Below are positions 12,501 to 24,500 of a stretch of DNA of 64,000 bases, piece after piece. Position 1 is the stretch's first letter, and every line of letters begins with the position of its first letter. The translations under genes and the position numbers were made by a program. Location: contig JAAONU010000001.1 of NCBI GenBank assembly GCA_012932295.1, positions 35,681,449 through 35,745,448 on the forward strand, read 5' to 3'. The DNA comes from Cyclina sinensis (Eukaryota; Mollusca; Bivalvia; Venerida; Veneridae). The notes under the pieces were generated by a model. It was not told where the DNA came from. It saw only the letters and a list, made by a program, of their open reading frames with translations, and made no database searches.

Positions 12501-15500
12501 TATTTTTGTAACATCAGAAAATACTGAAATGGTTCAGAGTGTGGCATTTAAATAAAAGTAATGTTGCAAAGCTAGAGGTAATAACATCATTCTTAAAAAC
12601 CCTTTAACTATGAGTTCTTACAGCCATTGATTATACCGAAAATTTCCTATTCAACGTTCGCTTAAAACTATTGTACATGCATCTTTTATGCTGTGCAAAA
12701 ACTAATAAACATGCTGTTCTTTTACAGTACAATACAGTGACTGTACTTGATGATTCTATCTGTGTTAGTGAGCTTATTATGTTTTTTTTTTTGGTCTCTG
12801 TAGTATTGTCTTGTTGATAAGCCACTTATATGCTTTTCATGGACTGTTCTTCTGTTTCTTAATATATTTCCAGCTTTTCCTGTGTAGAATTAATTACAGC
12901 TACTACAAAGTAAAACATAAATAACATTTTCTTCAGTACAGTCCATAATTTTTTATGTGAAATCTTTTTCTTTTTTTATTAAAGGATAGTTTTAAAAATG
13001 TTACGCCTCTGCAGAATTAAATACAGCAGTTATATCGATATATTAAATTTTAGTATTTTCATATTGCATGCATATATACTCTGGAAGCATTGCAGTGTCA
13101 TCATGACCCCTTTGCTTGATTTTTAGCTGCTTTTCCATTATACATATTTTTTAATTAATAATTTGCATAAAAGAGATGTAAGATGTAAGATGATGGAGTG
13201 TCTTTTGTTTCTTTAATAGATATTGCAGCAATAATTAACTATGCATGTGTTTATGAATAAAAAAGGTGTTTCTGACTTTGTTTCATCATGTCAATAAACA
13301 ATAGAACTTAAAATGCTGTATATTATTTCTTTATATTGATATTGTTGTCAATTGACCATCTAATACTTATACAGATATCTTAATTAGTTCCGTGTATTTT
13401 TTCATGCAAGATATCAGACTATTCTACTATATAGTAGTCTAAGGTGAGACCCATCCCAAAACGGCATAATGTTGACTAGCCAGTTAAGCAGTGAATACCC
13501 CCAGAGCTTGCAGTGCTTTGATTTTTTTGTTTTGTCACCTCGAAATTTTCACATTATGGAGTGAGGATTCAAAAATTTTAAGAAAATCTTACATTCCTCT
13601 AAACCATCCAAGTCTGATAATCTGCCAATCTGAAAGAATAATTCAAACTTTTATACAGAAAATTCTACCAGAAATAAACAAACTGAAATGAAGCCAACTT
13701 ATTGTTTGGAAATAAATATAATTACTTTTTTATGTCATGATGTCTTACATGCCTTTAACGGCTAGTGTATAAGACTAAAAAATGAAGTCGGCTAATATTA
13801 AGCTTCAATGAAACAACTTGAAAAAGACATGTTTAAGACTTATAATCTAAGCATATTGATATTTCAGTTTCAACATGTTATAAGAGAGTACCACTTGAAA
13901 CTATCTTCCCACGTGACTTTTTAAAGTAGAAGGGAAAAAAAACTAAATCTTGCATGATCTACTTATTTTACATGTAGAATAAGAAATTTCAATTCCTTTT
14001 ACCTTTAAGGTAAAGTTTTCGTAAAGTAATACTTGGTTGTAAACCTCGACCGAAATAGACACAGATTTGTTCAAATCCTGTTTTGGAACAAGAAGCCAGC
14101 AGTTATCAATGTCAAGTGTTTGCTGTCTCAAAAAGCACGTTTTCAGAACACAGACGCAATTTGGATCTGTATCACAAGCGTCCTCTGCCTAGGTAAAGAC
14201 ATAAAGCATGATTTAATTTTCATATGACGCCTTTTTATTGTTTTGTATAAATATAATCATTGTTACCATAGTGGAATAAGAATATGGAACAAGAAAGTAC
14301 TCACCTGAGTTTTGCTTGTTATACTAAATATTCGATCAATGGACGACCTACATTGCTATCTCTACAAAGGTCATGTATGTACAGAATTACTGTTTCTAAA
14401 CTCTTTACTTACATTATTTCTACTGGCACGGATGCTTCCCATCTTATGCACCTTTTTATTGTTTCCGACATAAAGTTTGTAATCTATGCGGTGCACACCA
14501 CTTCCTTCGTCTGAGGCAATGAAAGTCAGTCTGTATGAAATAGATTATCAATATATTTACATCGTGTCTGTTATGCAACGAACAAGAAAACAGAAAAAAT
14601 ACCCCTTATACAGTGGGGTGTAGGTAAATTTCATCAAATAGACAAATTATGACATACAGTACCTAGATGTATAAGTATGTGATCCATTTGCAATGTTGAT
14701 AGCAAGTTTTTCACTGGCGACCCTAGGTTTAGAATTATCAATATGAACTTCTGTGTAGTCAGCCCGTTTATTATTCATGACATCGGTAGCTCGAACCCAA
14801 AGCCTTACATAGCTTCCATCAGCCATGTTCTCTCGAACTTCATAACGTTCAGACAAAGGATGCGGCTCCCAACCATCTTTTGGTTCCTATGTTATTCAAA
14901 AGATTAGTCTTTATTGAGGCAGTGTAACTGTAATATTGTAAAGATCGATTTTTCCTCAAACCAAAATAATTTATTATAGATGCGGTTCAACTCGTATATT
15001 AAAAATACCCTTGGATTTTAACAGATTATGAAACGTATGTGATTTTAATATATTTTGGAGTGCTTAAAAGAATGTTCTTAAAAATATCTTACAATACGTT
15101 TGCATAGATAAAACATAAGTAAAAAGTTATGACATAAAATATGTTTGTCTGATAAAGCATTACACAGTTTGTCACCTTAAATACCATAACTTATAATGAG
15201 ACTAATGATAGGACATTAAGTAGAGATATTTGACAAGACATAAAGTATTGTGACATTGCTAAGACATAACAAAGGTATAAAAAGAAATGACATAAAGAAT
15301 GATTGCAAAAACGAGACACGGGATATAGTTAAATAAGAAAGCACAAAGTATGACTTAAAAAGTCATGAATAATGTCATAAAGGAAGTTAAATGTTCAAAG
15401 TGTTCAAGTGAATACCTCTCTATCATCAGTAAAAATACGTTTAGTTTCAAATTTAACAATTCCATTCTTATTTGGTATTGCTGTCAGTTGTCTTCTACCT

Positions 15501-18500
15501 TCGTTGTCGTCCAAAGATACATACCTGCAAATGCATAACAGCACACATGAGTTTATGATATTGTCTACACGAAACTTAAGTGTGCAGTTAATGACTTAGA
15601 CTGGTACTGTAGTATGCCAGGCAAGGACATAAGTGATCGAGAATACTTAAAGAAATGAAAAGGAATCTATTTTAAATATGGTTAACCATTCTATTAGTCA
15701 GTCTCTGGGCTCTATAGAAAACATAAAATAAAGTGGAAGTAATTACATTATAATCAGACGTTTATCTCAAAAGCATACAAAAACTTACTTTTTACTTCGA
15801 AGTATACCATTGTCTTGTAGATCAGCAAATTGTGTCGGGTACGGTAACACTTTATTAAGGAGTTTTCCATCTCTATGTATGGTGTTAACAAAATGTTTTG
15901 TCCAGTCCAAAACAATATGTGTTTTTGTGCCTGGCTCAGACGTTTGCCACATAAAGCCAGTTTCCGGTATCGCGCTGATCACGTGCATCCCACCATCGCC
16001 CTCTGCCATCTCGTTCACGTCCAAAGGTTGTCCATTCACAAATCCTGGCTTTGTTATTGTAATAATCGACTCGTTATCGTACAGGACTAATCTTCGAGCA
16101 ATCTTGGAATTATTTGCGTTGTCAGAAACTTGAAGTAGTAAAGAATACATTCCTGGAGTTTCAGGTGTAAAAACTGGAAAGTCGATTAAATCGGTCTGAT
16201 TGAGCCAGAATGTATGTATTGGCTTTAGTGGTTCAAGTTCCGTTAGTTCGCCGTGCATGTTCGGCTTTAACTGAAATAATTCCATTTTGTAATAATCGAT
16301 ACCAGACAATTCGTCCGACCATCCGTCCCATGTTGGATTGATATGTTTCTGTGTAAAAAAAAATAATTATACGACTTCTGGTCATTGGGATATGAACTCT
16401 GATACATGAGATAGTTTCACGTGTCATCATTGACCTTTTTAACTACGATGTAAATTTGTCTTTCTTTTGGGTCAAAGCACATGAAATAATATGTAGGAAT
16501 GTGAAAGTTCGTTATTTGTTAAACAAATTTAGATCACGAACAGTATTTTTTCTGCAAAACCTTGAGATGCAGATATAAATGTCCTCAGACAATAACATGG
16601 AAGACATATGTTATTATATTTCGATAAATTCATTACAGTTTGTTCTTACCCTTGTAATGTCTTCTGTTATAGTGATAGGATTTTCGCCGGCAAGACACTT
16701 GACAGTAGCATTTATTTCTGAACAGTGCTTTGGGGCAATGTAATCAAACCGAAATTCTGTCACCTTCTCTACAGTTTTTCCAATGTATTGCTGTGTTTTG
16801 TAGAAGCGAGTTGTGTCAATGTCATATAATTTTCTGTATCCACCGCTTGTAGTTGAATAAGTTATCGTTAAACTGTCAATAAATTGGCGACTGAATAAGA
16901 TATGTCGCACTATAAGTTGTTAAGTTTAACTTTTGTATAAAATCGCCAAAGTTCAAAGGCGGAGACAAATGCTTTAAACAATTAAGACAAATATAAATTT
17001 TGGACTTTAAAAAAAAATGAAAAGATAAAAGCAGATTTCAAAATAAGGAAACTGGACATCAACGTCTTACTGGCTAAGCCGATTATTACCTAATTCATAT
17101 GGTTTTGTGTTCGGAGCTTGAGTTGAGACAAATACTAATTATCCATTGGTGCCTTAGCTCGCATAACTGTTAAAAAGATATTACCTTAATTTTTGAGAAT
17201 TTTACCTTCCACTGCTAACATCTTTCGAAGTGTTCAATATAAGTCTAAATGAATCGGGAACTCTCTTTCTTGGTATATGAAACCACTTGGAGATGTTGAT
17301 TTAATTATTTTCAAAAACATACAGTGATTGTATTGTTACGGTCTAGTGCACACCTCACTATAATTGGATAAATACAACCTCTGACAACCTCGACAGGGAA
17401 TCGATTCTTTGACTCAGTGGTTAGAGTGTTGGCGTGTCACTCAGGAGATTGGAGTTCGCATCCCGCTCTGCGTTGTGTGTTTTAAGATGCATTGCATCTT
17501 TCTGTTGCTGACTTTCATGTTCGTAAGAGTACATGTATATTTGAATTCAACAGACAATAGAGGTGTCATTTTCATTATATTTTTATGATGATGATGATCA
17601 TTGTTCCATGATGTTACTAGTAATTCAGTAACTTACGTGTCATTATGTTCTAAATTATATTTGTAATTCGGTTCACTCTTAAAACATTCTGCAGTATCCG
17701 TCTCCGGGCTCAGACTTCTTGGGGTAGAACACTCATACCATTTATCAAGAGCAATAAACCTTTCAGTACCTGTAAAAAGAGCACTTTCAGGTTCTTTTTA
17801 CAGACGTTAATCTCAAAATATTTCAATTAACACCTACAGACTTTTGAAAGCCTGCAGATAGTCTTTTTTGTACAAATATTTTACCACCAAGAGATATTCG
17901 TAGGATATAATTCTTCTCTTTATCCACTTAACAATAACAATCTGTATTTTCAAACAAAAATATATATAAATATATACTTAAATATATTTAAATTATTTCA
18001 GATCGTTTTTTTATGAATGAAATATTAAAACTGAAATTTTGATTCCCTTACTCACCATTTCTAGGATGCTTCGTATGCTTTACTCGGATCTTGTTTTCAA
18101 CGATCCCAAACTTGTATTCCTGAACATAAGACGGTGGTGGGGGAATGTATTCAATCGGCGGATAATGAGAAGATATGCTGAAGTTGGCATAGTTGAACAG
18201 TTCTTGTTTACTCCAGACGGTTTTCTTTCCACTTTCGTGCGGACAAGAATAACTACAATCGAAAATAAAGTCATGAAAGATGGCAATTCACGATGGTTAG
18301 CCATACATGTTTTCATGAATCTAATTCACCGTTTAAAAGTTTAAAACAAGCATTATAGTTTATGTTTAACGGTGATCTTGGCACCCGGTGCTGTTATACC
18401 GATGATACAGAGTTTCTCAAATATCACAGGCACAGACATGCTGATAAATTAAGAGTTTTAAGATTTAATCAAGTTATTTCATATCATTTCTTAAGCAGAT

Positions 18501-21500
18501 TATTTCGAGCATTGCCTCTCAGAATATATATTTATATGCAAATATTTACTGTTATTTGCATTAATATTAGATTAATGTAGTTTTAACTTTCAGAAAAGCA
18601 GTTTAAAAGTTTGAACGTGAACATATACTGGAATAATTTGGAATAATTGTTTGTTTCTACGGCATAAACGTACGATTGAAATCAATAAAAAACCATTCCA
18701 GTATACAAACATACTTGAAGTAGAACAGTTCCTTGTTATCAACACGTCTAATGTTGGCCAGTGTTACACTGCAATCTGTTATGACGGGTAGGTTGTTATC
18801 ATTTGAAACTGAAAGATAAAGGCACTGTTTCAGTTCGGAAAGACAAAACGTTTGTTAAAGCATAAATGAGCGCAGTTGGGATACTAAAGTAGATTACTAT
18901 AGTAAAAATAGTGGATATTATCTTTTACACAAGCTTTTTCATCGATCGTTACAACCTCCGTTGTCGTAAATGAATGACTTTTTTATGAAAACCGCCAGTG
19001 TTAGTAACGGTCGTCCTTATGTTAATAATCAAATTTTGACTTCAGAGTCTTTGTTTTTTTCTGATTGAGATCTGACAATACTTCGTAATATTCAAGAAGA
19101 ACTTATAATTCTATTAGAACCAGTTGCTTCTTAAAATGATAAAATTTGCAGTGATAATGATAAAGGAAATGGAAATAGATTATCTTGAGAAAGGTTGCAA
19201 AGAAGTATGACAAATGTAAATAAAACATAATTTTGTTATGATTTTCTGCTCAGAATCGGTATTATTTTTTACAGAATTAGTTGATATATGTGTGTAACAA
19301 TGCTGCACAATCTTGACAAAGTGGGTTCAACCTACATGTAAGACAACCTGTTGAGGGATCTGAAAAGCCGGTCAAACATTGACAGTTGTCTGGATAGCTG
19401 CACGTTCCTGGATAGCAGGGAGCTAAATGTGAGCACAACACTGAAATACAAAAGATATACTCTTACTATTCAATTTATCATCATCATTATTATTATAATT
19501 ATTATCATTATAAAGACTTTACATAAAAAGTGATTTGATACACATTGATAACTCTATTCCTATAAATTTAATTCATTTGTGCTCTTCAAGGACTGTCTCA
19601 AATCTTGAATTTAACAATTAAACCATATGGTTGAAAAACATGCACAGATAATTTGCAAAAGAAAAGATCTGTTGTTAAGATATATCGTCAGCTGTTGTAA
19701 GCAATCATACACGTATAATGTGCTTTTCACAGTTTCTGTATTTTTATAAATATGCATTCGTAATTTGGTTTGATAGTTTTGGCGTGTAATTTCTGGGGCA
19801 CCTGTATAGTATCAAAACATAAGTGAACAAAGTTTTTATTTGTCTTAAGCATAACAATAAAGACATAAATGAACTTGGCATGGCATGTGAAAATATATAG
19901 GGCAATGAACGTGAGAATGCAAACTTAAGGACTGGTGTTAACTGAATGTATGAGCTTTTAACCACAATGTATAATGCTGATATTTCACTAATTTATTTCT
20001 ACACTTCTCAAAACGGTATTTGAATTTATATTTTAGGTAAATAAAATGCCTTATCCTGAGCCTCAATTTAAAAATGTATGAAATCTATATTAATATAAAG
20101 GTTTAATAAAAAAAAACACATTAATAAAGAAAAACAAAACAAAACAACAACAAACAAACAAAAAACACAAACAAACAAACAAACAAAACAAACAACAAAC
20201 AACAAAAAATCCAACAAAGACAGTTTATGCCGGTTGAATGTTTTTCTTTTAATTTGTAAACTTAAGTTTGACTTTATAAACGCTTCTCTTACTACGAAAA
20301 CTTTTCCACAATATTTTTTATAGAATTTTCTTATAATTACTTTGCAGTATCGCTAAAAAGGGGAAAAAATAACTCAGTTAATGCTCCATACAGTTTCAGA
20401 TAAAAAAATGGTTTTCGGCTTCAGCCTTTAAAAAAAAGGTGTATAAATGTAGGGTACTTTCGCTACGGACATAAGGTTGTAAAATATTTTATGACCGTGA
20501 AGTTGAGCATCATCATACATTGTTGGCAGTTACTCCCTCCATGTGATGTTGGACAAGCGCACGTCTCTGGTTTAATACACGTGCCGCTATTGTAGCAGGG
20601 TGTTGTGCAAATAGCTGAAATATATAAGAGTAGTACATAAGATGAAATAGATAAAAGAAACATAAAAGCTGAAATTGTAGAAGAATAGTAAAGAGTTACA
20701 TAATATTTTAAATAGAAGAAATTAACATGAAGACTAAAATAGGCAATAATGACATTAAATCTGGAATAGAGACACATTAACGTGAACATATGTAAGACTA
20801 AGATAAAGGCTGAACTAGATAAGAGTTACAAACAGACTAAAACAGATGAGAGAAGCATGAAGGTTGGAAAAGATAAAGATTAGTCTAGCATACAGGCTGG
20901 AATAGGTAGGAGTAACATAAAGGCTGAAATAGATAGGAGTAATATAAAGGCTGGAATAGATAGGAGTAATATAAAGGCTGGAATATATAGGAGTAACATA
21001 AAGGCCGAACTAGAAAAGAGTTACAAACAGACTGAAACAGATGAGAGTATCACGACGGCTAGAAAATATAAAGATAAGACTAACATAAAGGCTGAAATAG
21101 ATAGGATTCATTTAACGCTGACACGACACAGATAAGTGTAACATAAACGTAGACATATATATGAGTAACACAGAGGGTTAAACAGATGAGAATAACTCAA
21201 ATACTGAAAAATGATACATAAATGGTACATAAATGCTGAAACTAATAAGAGTTATACAAAATAGTGGGGGAAACATATCAGAGTCCGGGAAAACCACAGT
21301 AAAAAAAAAAAGAAAAAAGAAAAAAAAAAACAGCCTTCCATCACATTGAAACGGTAGAGGAAAAAATAGAATGATTTCATTGATAGCTCAATAAGAAATA
21401 AACAACGACAATAAGAACCCGAGGGGTTACCGTCTTAGAACGATCAGTGGCAAAACATTTGTCACTGGGGGGTTTTATCCAGGTTCTAGGGTGCACCAAC

Positions 21501-24500
21501 CTCATATTTGCCAAACATGTTATCATAAGAATAAATAAGAACAAGTTGTCTTGGTAAGTTAACTCTAACCCATCCATCAGCCTGACAATTTTGCATACAA
21601 ACATATAAAAGATAAAAAGGTAATAACATTGTAGAGTGAAAAGGGTAGGTTCTCAATGACCTTACTAAGACCAGAGCTTTTGGAGAAAAAACAGCAAGAA
21701 CTCGATGCCAGGAATAAAAGTGACAGGTCGAGTTTCTATACTCGAAAAAGATTTCCCTAGACACTTTCATAAACTTTTAAACACCGTATCTCCGTCTTGC
21801 AAACAAAGAGGTAAGCAAAGCGATCAGCTGTAGAAGGGTTAATCACCAAGTAGGCAGAGCACTGTAGAATATAATGTTGATAGCCTTTCTTCTTGAATTT
21901 ACAGATGGTTTTTACGAATAACGCAGAGAAATTAATATCGCTTTTTATTTTCATTTATCTATAAATAAAATCTCCATAAAACACTAGTTAAGAAAAACCT
22001 TGTTGCAGTAGTGATTTTAAACTGCGATTTTAATTTTGACTAAAGTACAGGTATCGAAGATAAAACTTGCAAAACGTTTTTTCTTAATTTGTGGTACCAA
22101 TACCCGTGTTTCAACAACTTTTCTGTGGTGTAAAGATTGCGTTCATTGAAATCTTTAACGTTATTACAAGCTCTAGAAAGTGAACAAGCTGTGAAATATA
22201 ACCTCCATAGTATGTAGCACGTGGGAAATCACCATATAAAAACGGATAATTAACAATATTAAAATAAAAATCATCTCTTTGATCATATAGTTTAGTAGTA
22301 ACAAAATCATTGTCAATAGAAATATTTAGATCAAGAACGGAGCTGGAGTTCATTCGGGTATATTTTACTGACCAGAGCTTGAAAATGGTTGTTATCTATT
22401 TAAGAAAGGGAGAGACTCGATCGTGTTTTGACAAGTCCATAAAGTGTTATTATCATAAGAAACATCTATAAAAATGCTCTATGTTAATTACATGCGATAT
22501 AGGTTTTATTTTCTCTTTCTACGATTTTTTCAATGAGACTAGTGAGCTTGTAAAATTATATACCTTATAAAATAATCCGGTGTGAAGCATACAACGTAGA
22601 AAAATCATTGACAAAGAGAACGTCTGAAAATTATTTAATTTAAGCTTATTTAAAACGGCACACGAGTTTCTAAAATTAGATTTTGGCCAGTGGTTTCAAA
22701 AACTTGTTTGCAATACCTAATAATGTTCTTTTACGGCTGTATGACAATATGATAAGAACTGAAAGACTGAAACATATTCAAGAGGCATATGAAGCTGAAT
22801 TGGTAAGAGTTACATGAAAGCTGGAATAGCAAAGAATAACATAAGGGCTGAAATAAAGCAGTGCCTCGAAAATTTCAAAAGATAAGAAAAACATAAACGC
22901 TGAACTAGATGAGAGTAAAATAAAGGCTTAAACCGATAAAGTTTAAATTAGATAAGTGTAACATAATGGCTGAATTAGATAAGAGTAACATATAGACTGA
23001 ATTAGATAAGTGTAACACAAAGGCTGAAATAGATTAGAGTAATAAAGGCTGAATCAGATAAGTGTAACATAAAAACAGAAATAGATAAGTGAAACATAAA
23101 GGCTAACATAAAGGCTGAAAGAGATAAGTGTAACATAAAGGACGAATTAGATAATTGTAACACAAAGGCTGAAAAAGATAAAAGTAATAAAGGCTGAATT
23201 GAATAAGTGTAGCATAAAGACTGAATTAGATAAGTGTAACATAAAGGCTTAATTAGATAAGTGTAACATAAAGGCTGAAAAAGATCAGAGTAATAAAGGC
23301 TGAATTAGATTAGTGTAACATAAAGGCTGAAATAAATAAGAGTAATAAAGGCTGAATTAGACAAGTGTAACATAAAGGCTGAAATAGTTAAGAGTAATTA
23401 AGGCTGAATTAGATAAGTGTTACATAAAGGCTGAAATAGTTAAGAGTAATAAAGGCTGAAGAAGATAAGTGTAAAATAAAGGCTGAAATAGTTAAGAGTA
23501 ATAAAGGCTGAATTAGATTAGTGTAACATAAAGGCTGAAACCAATAAGAGTAATAAAGACTGAATTAGATAAGTGTAACATTTAAAGCTTATTTATTTAA
23601 GTGTAACACGGAGGCTAAAATTGATCGAAGTGATAAAGGTTGAATAACATAAGTGTAACATAAAGGCTGAATTAGATATGAGTAATAAAGGCCGAATTAA
23701 TTAAATGTAACATAAAGAATAAAATAAATAAAAGTAACATGACTGTTAAAAAATAAAAGTCACATAATGATTGAAACAGACTTAAACTGTAATTTATTCT
23801 CTATCAAAAAGCATCAAGATATTTGTATTATTTATGTCAAATAAACAACTTTCTCTCTACGACCCCTTTATGTCTTCCGTTACCACATGTTTGAAATGGA
23901 TTTTTAGTACTATACAAAAAAATTGTAAGCTGACCGGAAAAGGGAATTTATAAGTTTTTTATGAGAAAAACTGAAACTTTAAACTTAAGTTTATTCACAA
24001 ATATTTTTTTGTTTACTTAATTTATGAAATCAACAATTTTATCTAAACACCGAATAATATAAAACAGGGTCATTTTTTCTTCTTCTTCTTAAAAAAATTC
24101 ATTTAAGACATACGTGTCGTGCAGCTGTCGCCTTTCCATCCTTTGCAACAATCCTGATAATAACATTTACTGTAATAATACGATGCGCACCGCCTCCATC
24201 CCCTTTAATAGAAACATTAAAAATCTTATTAAAGGATAAGTGGTCTAAACTGTCACCTTGTATATTAAATTGACAAATAAAATATAGATTAATTTCATCA
24301 AAAAAGCTTAAACATTTCTTTCAAACAGATTTTTTTTTACAATAAAATCGGCAACACAAATCCTCTACTAAACATTTCCTTTCCGCTTACTTGATGAGAT
24401 TATTGCGACTCCGGACATTCTTTTTTTAAGATTTAAGCAAGGCGGAAAAATTTCCTTCTCAAGGTTTCACAGATTGAAATGTTGACCATTTTTTTATTTG

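Noticed and set aside
17405..17472. A functional tRNA gene
   Set aside because: Box A and box B are present but no complete cloverleaf could be drawn by eye; a SINE head is more likely.
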